The translations under genes were made by a program, and so were the position numbers. Positions 7,413-14,522 of a stretch of 20,849 bases of DNA are shown here, piece after piece (within the stretch, counting starts at the first letter, position 1; each line of letters starts with the position of its first letter). This stretch comes from JAGGVT01 sp965369605 (lineage in GTDB: Bacteria > JAJVIF01 > JAGGVT01): contig CBDURE010000055.1 in assembly GCA_965369605.1 (NCBI GenBank), forward strand, positions 1 through 20,849. The letters are read 5' to 3'. The notes beneath the pieces were generated by a model. It was given only the letters and a program-made list of their open reading frames with translations. It was not told the DNA's origin and did no database searches.

Positions 7413-7549
7413 ATTGCATTTATCATGGGGCAAAGCGGACAGCACCCTTTTATGTTGCTGATTATATTTAGTATCCTAGATATCCTCATTGACAACCCAT
7501 GAAACCGAATTATTCTTTGTCCGATTGCGTCACTCCCGCCATCCCCCAA

Positions 7550-7578
7550 TTGGGTGCCGATAGATAATGTGATAAAAT
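7550..7578 (+). promoter_or_regulatory. Promoter of tRNA-Leu
   Basis: TTGGGT (7550-7555) and TAAAAT (7573-7578) are separated by 17 bases and lie about 30 bases before the tRNA. The promoter almost coincides with the right direct repeat, so the repeat pair could be a duplicated promoter region. Confidence 0.45.
7552..7577 (+). repeat. Right copy of 26-bp direct repeat
   Basis: GGGTG-C-CGATA-G-ATAATGTGATAAAA matches 5179-5204 with two mismatches. It lies 31 bases before tRNA-Leu and 139 bases after the PIN gene stop. Just left of it is the palindrome CCCAATTGGG (7545-7554). Confidence 0.65.
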
Positions 7579-7608
7579 TAATCAACTGATATTGAACGAG
7601 GAGTATTT

Positions 7609-7690
7609 GCCCGGGTGGTGAAACTGGTAAACACGCTAGATTTAGGATCTAGTGCCGAAAGGCTTGTGGGTTCAAGTCCCTCCCCGGGCA
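7609..7690 (+). tRNA. tRNA-Leu (anticodon UAG)
   Basis: The acceptor stem GCCCGGG/CCCGGGC (7609-7615 with 7683-7689) is followed by discriminator A. The anticodon stem CTAGA/TCTAG encloses loop TTTAGGA, giving anticodon TAG for CUA-type leucine codons. A long class II variable arm (GCC-GAAA-GGC) and the T-loop TTCAAGT confirm tRNA-Leu. The T stem has one T-T mismatch, and the 3' CCA is not encoded. Confidence 0.95.
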
Positions 7691-7702
7691 TTTATCTTTT
7701 CC

Positions 7703-7799
7703 TGGGAGCGCTGGACTCCGTCCGGCGCATGGAGCGCTAAAGCGCTCCCGTCAAAAGACGAGGACGCCTTAAAACGCCGGAAAAATTCCGGCGCTCCCA
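7703..7799. repeat. Dispersed inverted-repeat element
   Basis: TGGGAGCGC (7703-7711) and GCGCTCCCA (7791-7799) bound a GC-rich 97-bp segment with several inner hairpins (GGAGCGCT/AGCGCTCC and GCCGGAA/TTCCGGC). It lies between tRNA-Leu and the end of fliP. The start of the same unit, TGGGAGCGCTGG, occurs again at 20707. Confidence 0.6.
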
Positions 7800-7846
7800 A
7801 GGGAAAACATTCACCTCTAACTTAAAACATGGTTTATTAAAAACGA

Positions 7847-8629
7847 CTAATTAAACGAGGAAACCAAACTGCCGATTATCAGATGCCAGCCGTCGGTCAT
7901 GACAAACAGCAGTACCTTGAATGGCAATGAAATTAGAATAGGCGGGAGGAATAACATCCCCATCGACATCAGTGTGGATGCCACAACCATGTCTATTATC
8001 AAAAATGGAATGTATATCACGAACCCCATTTGGAATGCGGTTTTCAGCTCACTAATCACGAACGATGGAATCAGCACATAGGTTGGGACATCATCCTTGG
8101 TTTTTGGTCTTTCGATTCTCGCAAGGTTTATCATGAGCGCTAAATCCTTGCGTCTTGTCTGCTTATAGAGGAAACCACGGATCGCGGTTTCAGATATTTT
8201 CAATCCTTCCTGGAATTGTATATCGTCGGCAAGGTACGGTTGAAGCGCGTTGTCGTTGATATCCCTTGCGACAGGAGCCATCACGAAAAAAGTTAAAAAC
8301 AGCGCGAGACCGACTAACACGGGATTCGGAGGCAGCTGCTGAGTTCCAAGCGCGTTTCTGACAAGCGAAAGGACAATAATAATCCTCGTGAAACTTGTCA
8401 TCATTATCAGTATTGACGGCGCAATCGAGAGGATTGTCAACAGAAGCAGGATTTGAAGCCCGAGAGGGATATCCTCTTCGCCGCCGCCCGGCTCGATTGT
8501 TATTCGCGGGATGTCAAAATTCTGCGCCAGCGCCCTTTCCTGAATAACCAGGATGGCATAGAGAAAAAACGGCAGCGCGATTAGAATCCCCTTGATTATT
8601 CGCCTTGCTTTCGGTGACAGTTTTCTCAC
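7847..8629 (-). CDS. fliP: Flagellar export-gate protein FliP
   Basis: This 260-residue protein has an N-terminal hydrophobic segment that may be a cleaved signal (ending near ALAQ), then the FliP core: LLLLTILSIAPSILIMMTSFTRIIIVLSLVR, seen as segments at about residues 58-90, followed by ALGTQQLPPNPVLVGLALFLT. A cytoplasmic loop follows, with final membrane segments from about residue 198 (GFVIYIPFLIIDMVVAS) to the end. FliP forms the pentameric core of the flagellar type III export gate in the inner membrane, with FliQ and FliR. The start is GTG 8629 with GGGAGGA upstream, and it overlaps the fliO stop by four bases (GTGA). The FliP residues ALGTQQxPPNxVL favour the flagellar protein over SctR. 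No fliQ follows; a repeat and tRNA-Leu lie downstream. Confidence 0.93.
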   Translation of the reverse strand: MRKLSPKARRIIKGILIALPFFLYAILVIQERALAQNFDIPRITIEPGGGEEDIPLGLQILLLLTILSIAPSILIMMTSFTRIIIVLSLVRNALGTQQLPPNPVLVGLALFLTFFVMAPVARDINDNALQPYLADDIQFQEGLKISETAIRGFLYKQTRRKDLALMINLARIERPKTKDDVPTYVLIPSFVISELKTAFQMGFVIYIPFLIIDMVVASTLMSMGMLFLPPILISLPFKVLLFVMTDGWHLIIGSLVSSFN

Positions 8630-9297
8630 GCGTCCTCCCTCTCATCGCGTGTTTCGAACGATTTCAGGCGGTTTGATGTTTCCTCGAAATGGCGCTGTTC
8701 AGCCGCGCGCGACTGCTGCTTGTCCTTGAACGGATCTGGCTTGATCTCCTCTGCCATTCGCCTTGAAAGCAGCGTGCTGAAAGCGTGAGGATTGGTGCCG
8801 TCAGCGTTCGACATCGAATCGAGAATCTCCTGAACTTTCTCGGTATCGCTGATGTGGGAAACAACACTGACATTCTGTGGCGTGGCTGCGAGAAGGTAAA
8901 TGTCATCCAGAAAACGAATTACATACAGTGTCGAATTGGTTGACAGCCTGAGTGAATTTATGACTTTGAATTCACCCTTGCCCCGGTACGCCGGAAGCCG
9001 CGCGAAGAGGTAGCGGAAAACATAACTAAGCCCGTAGATGAACACAATCACAATCGCGAGCGATACAATCAGGTTAAGCCAGTAGCTTGCTCCAAGCCCT
9101 GTATCTTTTTTTGCGGGTGACTCCACAGGAAGGAAATCCTCCGCCATTTGAGTGTCCGGCAGGAGCATTTCAGTTTCAGATTCATCCGGCGTCGGAGAGC
9201 CATTATCAGTCTGAGCGAGAACAGCAGCCTGTCCGAGCAGCAGGATTAGCGCTATCCCTGTAAATATCAGCCATATCTTCAGATTTTTTTTCATCAT
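8626..9297 (-). CDS. fliO: Flagellar biosynthesis protein FliO
   Basis: From ATG 9297 the product is 223 residues. It has an N-terminal hydrophobic signal or TM (ending near AVLAQ), an acidic Ser/Thr linker, a second TM (YWLNLIVSLAIVIVFIYGLSYVF) split across about residues 73-95, and the small FliO domain (VINSLRLSTNSTLYVIRF, then YLLAATPQNVSVVSHI). The C-terminal tail is charged. FliO assists assembly and stability of the FliP ring. The gene is translationally coupled to fliP. ATG 9297 or 9294 is preferred over the far upstream TTG 9324 because GAG lies about six bases before it and MKKNLKIW begins a normal signal sequence. No fliM or fliN is found upstream. Confidence 0.85.
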   Translation of the reverse strand: MMKKNLKIWLIFTGIALILLLGQAAVLAQTDNGSPTPDESETEMLLPDTQMAEDFLPVESPAKKDTGLGASYWLNLIVSLAIVIVFIYGLSYVFRYLFARLPAYRGKGEFKVINSLRLSTNSTLYVIRFLDDIYLLAATPQNVSVVSHISDTEKVQEILDSMSNADGTNPHAFSTLLSRRMAEEIKPDPFKDKQQSRAAEQRHFEETSNRLKSFETRDEREDA

Positions 9298-9473
9298 CGT
9301 TTTCTCATGGGTATAACTCAGCAAATAATACCGGATTGGTACGTCAACCGCAATAGTCTATCATTTTCTGAAATACCGCGATTGCTTATTCTCGTAGCGC
9401 TTGCGTCTCGCAGGCTGTGTCGCCTGTGTCCCACAGGCTGCCCCCGGGACGGGGACGACACATCCGATGGGAC

Positions 9474-9632
9474 GGGGCTGTTGAAAAAGTTGATGTATTC
9501 CAGACTGTAGGGGCAACCCCCCGTGGTTGCCCACTAGTGGGTTGCCCACTAGTGGGTTGCCCTGTGTTTATGGCGAACTTTCGGGCAGGCACAGGGGCCT
9601 GCCCCTACACACATAGATTTTTCAACAGCCCA
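9474..9632. mobile_element. MITE-like element with 14-bp terminal inverted repeats
   Basis: GGGCTGTTGAAAAA (9475-9488) and TTTTTCAACAGCCC (9618-9631) are perfect inverted ends. Inner inverted sequences TGTAGGGGCA and TGCCCCTACA extend the symmetry. GGGAC at 9469-9473 and again at 9633-9637 looks like a 5-bp target duplication. There is no coding capacity, so it is non-autonomous. Confidence 0.6.
9525..9562 (+). repeat. 15-bp tandem repeat
   Basis: GGTTGCCCACTAGTG occurs twice in tandem (9525-9539 and 9540-9554), followed by half a unit (GGTTGCCC, 9555-9562). It lies inside the MITE-like element. The copies are contiguous with no spacers, so this is not a CRISPR. Confidence 0.85.
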
Positions 9633-9736
9633 GGGACATCAGCGCTACGGAAATTCACTGCCTCAAACCGATTTCCCGATGCATGTGGTATAATTGAAAC
9701 AAGAATTTGTGGTGCGTCGATATTAATAGTAGTTGC

Positions 9737-9765
9737 TTTACAGTTTTTTTTTGTCGTGTTATTAT
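9737..9765 (+). promoter_or_regulatory. Promoter of the two-TM protein gene
   Basis: TTTACA (9737-9742) and TATTAT (9760-9765) are separated by 17 bases. The predicted leader is about 85 bases and contains a CGAAGGGACACCGG segment that resembles a palindromic repeat near 14147. The rest of the 556-base gene-free stretch 9298-9853 holds only the repeats listed. Confidence 0.5.
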
Positions 9766-9853
9766 AGCGTTGCCGATGCAGGAAATCCCGACGAAGGGAC
9801 ACCGGGGTACAATGTGAATAATCGATACGGTGGATTCGTAGTAGAAAATAACG

Positions 9854-10699
9854 ATGCAAGGTGGAATTTCTGATTCCATCAAGGAACTTAATGGCAAAGT
9901 GTTCTTAGTCTGGTTAACAGTATATATGGTATGTGGCTGCGGTGTTGCGTTTTTCATCTACAAGGATGGGGAATTTCGACCGATTGACACCAGCGGCTAC
10001 ATGATAGGCGCAATTTTCATCTGGCCATTTCTCTTCCCGGTATGGATGCTCATTCGACCCCCAAGCAATATCAAAGACATGACATTTGAACAATCGACAG
10101 CGCATTTCAAGCAATGGTCGCGCACCCATAAAACCAGAGATATCGGCGATTTTTCACACTGGGAAAAGAAATCGGAAGATGAGGATGAAATAGATTATCT
10201 TGATTTTGATGGCGAAATTTCAGGGAAAACATCGCCGGACAAGCCCTATGTAATCGGTGAAAGCACAATCCCAATCGACCCGGACAGCTCATATAATCCG
10301 CAGCATGACGACTTAAACGGCTCTACTCCCCGTAAAGTATATAACCCGTTTGCAAATCAACCCCAACCAAGTTTCCGATCATCCGGCGTTGATTCCAATT
10401 CGACGGTGGAAAAATCCACCAACGACGGGAAAGAGAAAATCGAACTGCCGTCAATAGCGGATATCATCGATGACAGCCATTTGAAAGCGAAAAAGGAAGC
10501 CACTAAAGGAAAAGCGTTCACTGACCACAATGTGCGGAAGCTAATCGATGACGGCAAGCTGCGTGACGCGTACCGGGTCGCACGACGGATGCTCAAGGTG
10601 TCCTCTGAACTCGGCGAGGAGAACCGGTCGAAAGCGTATAATAGATACCTCAGTGAAATCGAAAACAGGATGAAAGCGGAGAAGGAAGGGGGAGGTTAG
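9854..10699 (+). CDS. Hypothetical two-TM protein with disordered linker
   Basis: I do not recognise this 281-residue protein. Two transmembrane segments lie at about residues 16-36 (VFLVWLTVYMVCGCGVAFFI) and 47-67 (MIGAIFIWPFLFPVWMLI). An acidic, Ser/Pro/Asn-rich linker of low complexity spans about 80-205 (for example EDEDEIDYLDFDGE). A C-terminal charged helical region (LIDDGKLRDAYRVARRMLKV) resembles a tetratricopeptide-like helix pair. The soluble part is probably cytoplasmic. ATG 9854 has no clear ribosome-binding site. The gene stands alone between a good promoter and a strong terminator, so it is monocistronic. Confidence 0.7.
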   Translation: MQGGISDSIKELNGKVFLVWLTVYMVCGCGVAFFIYKDGEFRPIDTSGYMIGAIFIWPFLFPVWMLIRPPSNIKDMTFEQSTAHFKQWSRTHKTRDIGDFSHWEKKSEDEDEIDYLDFDGEISGKTSPDKPYVIGESTIPIDPDSSYNPQHDDLNGSTPRKVYNPFANQPQPSFRSSGVDSNSTVEKSTNDGKEKIELPSIADIIDDSHLKAKKEATKGKAFTDHNVRKLIDDGKLRDAYRVARRMLKVSSELGEENRSKAYNRYLSEIENRMKAEKEGGG

Positions 10700-10733
10700 C
10701 GAGGCGTGTTTTGAATATTGTTGGATTTTAACC

Positions 10734-10756
10734 CTCGCGTTGTTCGCGAGTTTTTT
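10734..10756 (+). terminator. Rho-independent terminator
   Basis: CTCGCG and CGCGAG form a perfect 6-bp stem with loop TTGTT, followed directly by six T's. It ends the two-TM protein transcript. Confidence 0.85.
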
Positions 10757-10775
10757 ATTTGTGGTTAAATGTTGT

Positions 10776-10804
10776 TTGATGTATATACTAATCATGGGTA
10801 TACT
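10776..10804 (+). promoter_or_regulatory. Promoter of the restriction-modification gene
   Basis: TTGATG (10776-10781) and TATACT (10799-10804) are separated by 17 bases. Transcription would start near 10811, so the leader is only about 14 bases and begins with the GGAGG ribosome-binding site. Confidence 0.5.
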
Positions 10805-10824
10805 GTCCGATGGAGGCTCAATTA

Positions 10825-13800
10825 ATGACCAAACCGATTCTGATAAAAAAAGGAATTACTGCGGTAAAGAAATATTACGCTGCGATGGAGGAATATGCAA
10901 AGGCTGGCGTACAGCATGAAACAGCGGTTCGATCAGCTTTTCAAAATCTGCTGTCCGATACCGCAAAAAAACGCGGGTGGCAGCTGATTCCGGAATTGAG
11001 CATGAAAGTGCATGGTCAGCGGATTGTCCCGGATGGAACGCTCAATGACCAGTTTAATCTCCCTCGCGGATACTGGGAAGCTAAAGATACCGATGATGAC
11101 CTTGATGTTGAAATCGAAAAGAAACTGAAAAAAGGCTATCCCACGATAAACACTATTGTTGAGGATACAAAAACCGCCGTTCTCTATCAGAATGGTGATG
11201 AGATTCATCGCTTCGATTTGAAAAAACCTGATGAGCTTGTTGATTTACTAAACCAATTCTACACCCACACCGAACCGGCAATTGAAACGTTTGAGAAAGC
11301 GGTTGTTGAATTCAAAGAGAAAGTTCCTGATATCGCTGAAGGACTTGCCGAGAAGATAAAGACCGCTCATTCAAAAAATAAAAAGTTCAAAGACTCGTTT
11401 GATGATTTTTTCGAGGTGTGCAAAACATCCCTGAACCCCAATATCAGCGAGGCTGCAGTGGATGAAATGCTCATCCAGCACCTTTTGACTGAACGCCTGT
11501 TCAGAACGATTTTCGATGTTCCCGGGTTCATAAATAGAAATGTTATCGCTGTTGAAATAGAAAAAGTGATTGGCGCGCTTGTAAGTAAAAGTTTCAGCCG
11601 ACATGAATTTGTTAAAAGCCTCGACAGGTTCTATATCGCTATCGAGGATGCCGCGCGCAATATTGTCGATTTTTCTGACAAACAGCATTTCCTTAATACG
11701 GTTTATGAACAGTTCTTTCAGGGTTATTCGGTCAAGGTCGCTGATACGCATGGAATCGTTTACACTCCGCAGCCTATTGTCGATTTTATGTGCGCCAGCG
11801 TTGATGAGGTTCTTAATGAGGAATTCGGGCTTTCGCTTGGAAGCAATAAGGTCAACATCCTAGACCCTTGCACCGGAACAGGCAATTTTATTGTCAATTT
11901 GATGAATCGAATATCAAGGCGCAATCTTAAACAGATGTATAAGGAACACCTGTTCGCTAATGAAGTAATGCTCATGCCGTATTACATCTCAGCGTTGAAC
12001 ATCGAGCACGCCTATTATGAAATAATGGGTGAATATGAGCCATTCGAGGGCTTGTGCTTTGTGGATACTCTTGATTTGGCGGAGCAAAGGCAGGGATTGC
12101 TTCAATTCAGCAGGGAGAACACGGAACGGGTTGATAGGCAGAAGAAAACGCCGATTACAGTGATAATTGGCAATCCGCCTTATAACGTGGGGCAGCTTAA
12201 TGAAAACGATAATAATAAAAACCGAAAATACGAAATAGTTGATAACCGAATTAAGGAATCATATAAAAAGGATTCAAATGCCACTCTTAAAACCCAACTC
12301 TATGATCCTTATGTAAAATTTTTCCGTTGGGCATCAGACCGCCTTAATGGACGCGACGGCATTGTTTGTTTCATATCAAATAACAGTTTTGTTGAGAATA
12401 TTGCTTTCGATGGTATGCGTAAACATCTGCCTAAGGATTTTTCAAGAGTTTACCATGTTGATTTACATGGTAATGTTCGGAAAAATCCAAAACTTAGCGG
12501 TACCACTCACAATGTTTTTGGTATTCAAGTTGGTGTTGGAATTACAGTACTTGTAAAGAATCAACAACACAAAGCTAGTCAAATTCGTTATCATCGAGTT
12601 CCTGAGAATTGGCGTAAAGAGGAAAAATATGCATGGTTAAATGAGAAAAAAACAGTGAAAGGAGTTAAGTGGCGAAAACTAAAACCAGATGATCGTCATT
12701 CATGGATAGTGCCTGAAAATGTTAAGGAATTCTTATCTTTCCCTGCTCTCGGAACAAAAAAAGCTAAAAAAGGTATAAAGGAAGATGCCAGGACAATTTT
12801 TTACATTTATTCAAACGGAGTGAAAACTAATCGCGATGAAGTAGTATATGATTTCAATCGAGAAAATCTTAAAAAACGAATTGTTGAATTTGTTGACGAT
12901 TACAATTCCGAAGTTGACAGGTACACGCGAACAAGAGGAGTAGATAACATTGATGATTTTGTCCGTTATAATAAGATCAAATGGAGTGGTGATTTAAAAG
13001 AGGCACTTCGAAAAGGGCATTACGCAGTTTATGAGAAAGAAAAGATTCGAGATTCAATATATCGGCCATTTGTTAAAATGAATCTGTTCTTTGATAGACT
13101 TCTTAATAACAGCGTTTATCATTTTCCAAAAATCTTCCCAAATGAAGTTTCTCAAAAGAAGAATTTGGTAATTTGCGTATCTGGATTAGGAAGCAGTAAA
13201 CCGTTTTCATCATATATTGTAAAACTTATACCATGTCTTGATATTCTTGAAAAAACACAATGTTTCCCCTTCTACACGTACGATGAAGACGGCACAAATC
13301 GGCAGGAGAATATAACCGACTGGGCGCTTGAGAAATATCGGGCGAAATACAAAGACAAGAAAATAAAGAAATGGGATGTTTTTTACTATATATACGGCGT
13401 TCTGCATCATCCGAAATATAAAGAGAAATATGCTGACAATCTGAAACGCGACCTTCCGCGTATCCCCTTCGCGCCTGATTTTTGGGCATTTTCCAAAGCG
13501 GGGAAAAAGCTGTCGAAATGGCATCTGGAGTATGAATCGATTGAGCCGTATGAACTGAAATGGGAGATATCAAAGGACATCCCGCTTTCGCAACGCGTTG
13601 AGGACAAGATGCGCCTTAGCAGGGATAAGACGGAATTGAAGGTTAATCCGTCATTGACTCTGGCGGGAATCCCTGAGAAAGCGTATGAATACAAACTGGG
13701 CAACAGAAGCGCGCTGGAGTGGGTTGTTGAATACTACAAAGTAAAAACATTCGATCGCAGCGGGATTGTGTCAGACCCCAACAACGATGATGATCCTGAA

Positions 13801-13890
13801 TACATTGTCAAACTCGTTGGGCAGGTAATAAAAGTCAGCCTTGAGACGGTTAAGGTTGTCGATTCGCTGCCGGTGGATTTTGGCGGTTAG
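10825..13890 (+). CDS. Fused type II/ISP-like restriction enzyme and adenine methyltransferase
   Basis: The product is 1021 residues from ATG 10825; ATG 10810 is rejected because GGAGG lies inside its second and third codons, eight bases before 10825. The N-terminal part has a PD-(D/E)xK nuclease signature: VPDG (Asp70) and WEAK (Glu85, Lys87). A helical linker follows (about 120-310). The N6-adenine methyltransferase core has motif I DPCTGTGNF (from about residue 347) and motif IV NPPY (450-453). The C-terminal half carries IFYIYSNGVKTNRDEVVYDF, typical of the type ISP C-terminal region that contributes to target recognition. No helicase domain is present, unlike full ISP enzymes of about 1500 residues, so it resembles a type IIG single-chain system. 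It methylates its DNA site and cuts unmethylated DNA; the site cannot be predicted. The middle (about 12180-13260) is more AT-rich than the ends. Confidence 0.88.
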   Translation: MTKPILIKKGITAVKKYYAAMEEYAKAGVQHETAVRSAFQNLLSDTAKKRGWQLIPELSMKVHGQRIVPDGTLNDQFNLPRGYWEAKDTDDDLDVEIEKKLKKGYPTINTIVEDTKTAVLYQNGDEIHRFDLKKPDELVDLLNQFYTHTEPAIETFEKAVVEFKEKVPDIAEGLAEKIKTAHSKNKKFKDSFDDFFEVCKTSLNPNISEAAVDEMLIQHLLTERLFRTIFDVPGFINRNVIAVEIEKVIGALVSKSFSRHEFVKSLDRFYIAIEDAARNIVDFSDKQHFLNTVYEQFFQGYSVKVADTHGIVYTPQPIVDFMCASVDEVLNEEFGLSLGSNKVNILDPCTGTGNFIVNLMNRISRRNLKQMYKEHLFANEVMLMPYYISALNIEHAYYEIMGEYEPFEGLCFVDTLDLAEQRQGLLQFSRENTERVDRQKKTPITVIIGNPPYNVGQLNENDNNKNRKYEIVDNRIKESYKKDSNATLKTQLYDPYVKFFRWASDRLNGRDGIVCFISNNSFVENIAFDGMRKHLPKDFSRVYHVDLHGNVRKNPKLSGTTHNVFGIQVGVGITVLVKNQQHKASQIRYHRVPENWRKEEKYAWLNEKKTVKGVKWRKLKPDDRHSWIVPENVKEFLSFPALGTKKAKKGIKEDARTIFYIYSNGVKTNRDEVVYDFNRENLKKRIVEFVDDYNSEVDRYTRTRGVDNIDDFVRYNKIKWSGDLKEALRKGHYAVYEKEKIRDSIYRPFVKMNLFFDRLLNNSVYHFPKIFPNEVSQKKNLVICVSGLGSSKPFSSYIVKLIPCLDILEKTQCFPFYTYDEDGTNRQENITDWALEKYRAKYKDKKIKKWDVFYYIYGVLHHPKYKEKYADNLKRDLPRIPFAPDFWAFSKAGKKLSKWHLEYESIEPYELKWEISKDIPLSQRVEDKMRLSRDKTELKVNPSLTLAGIPEKAYEYKLGNRSALEWVVEYYKVKTFDRSGIVSDPNNDDDPEYIVKLVGQVIKVSLETVKVVDSLPVDFGG

Positions 13891-13940
13891 TAATCATTTC
13901 ATTGCAGCTTGGGAATCCATTTCCCGCGAAACACGATTCT

Positions 13941-14097
13941 GTCATTCCCGCGAAAGCGGGAATCCATTTTTTCCTTAAACCAGACTATCGTACAGACCTT
14001 TCTATTCCTGGTTATGGTATTAAATCAACTTAATCTTCCACGCATTGTCACATTCCAGAAATAAAGAAAATTGGATTCCCGCTTTCGCGGGAATGAC
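13941..14097. mobile_element. 157-bp MITE-like element, copy 1
   Basis: The ends at 13941-13966 and 14072-14097 are perfect 26-bp inverted repeats, and each end is itself a hairpin (ATTCCCGC-GAAA-GCGGGAAT core). The interior contains CAGACTATCG and CTTAATCTTCC. A second element of exactly the same length lies at 16382-16538 with its interior reversed. It has no coding capacity. Confidence 0.8.
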
Positions 14098-14144
14098 GGG
14101 GGGGGTATGCCCTTCCACGGGGAAATCCCCTTTCCCGCCTCCAC

Positions 14145-14162
14145 CGGCGAAGGGACGCCGGG
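14145..14162. repeat. Short palindromic repeat
   Basis: CCGGCG-AAGGGA-CGCCGG forms a perfect 6-bp hairpin. A degenerate relative (CCGACGAAGGGACACCGG) occurs near 9789 upstream of the two-TM protein gene. The rest of 14098-14172 holds nothing else recognisable. Confidence 0.45.
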
Positions 14163-14172
14163 TTACGAATTT

Positions 14173-14325
14173 GATACTGCCCGCCCAAAACTTGACCTAC
14201 ACCCAATCTGATTGTATGTTAATATATGGTTGTGACAGATGGCTTCCAAGCGGGAAAATAAATTCGCTGACATGAGCGATGAAGAGTTTAACCGTCCGCG
14301 ATATCCAATCAGCGTGGTGGCTAAT
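14173..14325 (+). repeat. Upstream copy of 153-bp hspR promoter/5' repeat
   Basis: This stretch matches 15323-15475 with three mismatches, all in the promoter part. It contains TTGACC, TATGTT and the first codons of hspR. Identity ends abruptly at the GGCTAAT codon pair, just before a palindromic repeat. Confidence 0.92.
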
Positions 14326-14331
14326 ATGTAA
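14239..14331 (+). pseudogene. hspR: Truncated duplicate of hspR
   Basis: ATG 14239 opens a 30-codon frame identical to the first 29 residues of intact HspR (MASKRENK through VVAN). It then meets ATG TAA, where the palindromic element begins. It lacks nearly all of the winged-helix domain, so it cannot act as a regulator, but its promoter copy appears functional and reads toward the lipoprotein gene. Confidence 0.85.
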
Positions 14332-14396
14332 CCCGGCAACTCTTTGCCGGGTGAAGTCAAAATACGACTAAAGCCCGGGGAAGCGGCCCCGGGTTA
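14329..14396. repeat. Twin-hairpin palindromic repeat
   Basis: TAACCCGG (14329) and CCGGGTTA (ending 14396) bound two hairpins: ACCCGGCAA/TTGCCGGGT and GCCCGGGG/CCCCGGGT. It begins exactly where the hspR duplicate breaks off, as if inserted there or used as a rearrangement site. It could also attenuate transcription from the duplicated promoter. Confidence 0.55.
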
Positions 14397-14445
14397 CTGG
14401 ATTTGATGGTGGAATCGCCAGATGATGATTGGCGTTCATATTTAT

Positions 14446-14504
14446 ATGGTAACCAAATACATTTGTTTAGATGCAATCTTTTTTTATTTGATAAGGTTTA
14501 CCAT
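14446..14504 (+). promoter_or_regulatory. Inverted repeat upstream of the lipoprotein gene
   Basis: ATGGTAACC (14446-14454) and GGTTTACCAT (14495-14504) are inverted repeats with a single-base bulge, 40 bases apart, ending seven bases before the AAGGAG ribosome-binding site. They could be an operator pair or a leader stem. Confidence 0.3.
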
Positions 14505-14522
14505 TAACAAGGAGAACTACAA

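Larger units (their letters stand above)
9392..9649. repeat. Outer inverted-repeat element, interrupted
   Basis: CGTAGCGCT (9392-9400) and AGCGCTACG (9641-9649) are 9-bp inverted repeats bounding a GC-rich segment with hairpins such as GCAGGCTG and CACAGGCTGC. The element at 9474-9632 sits inside it. Removing that insert and one GGGAC would leave a compact repeat of about 95 bp. Confidence 0.4.

Noticed and set aside
7847..8629. Virulence-type secretion protein SctR instead of FliP
   Set aside because: The preceding overlapping gene is FliO, which is specific to flagella, and the ALGTQQ-PPN segment is FliP-like.
9525..9562. CRISPR-like array
   Set aside because: The units are contiguous, only 15 bp, without spacers, and no cas genes are present.
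9361..9592. Small frames on the minus strand across the nested repeats
   Set aside because: They consist of repeat sequence (GQPTSGQPTSGQP reflects the 15-bp tandem unit) and lack ribosome-binding sites.
9766..9853. Riboswitch in the leader of the two-TM protein gene
   Set aside because: No conserved aptamer core is recognised; the structured part resembles a short palindromic repeat found near 14147.
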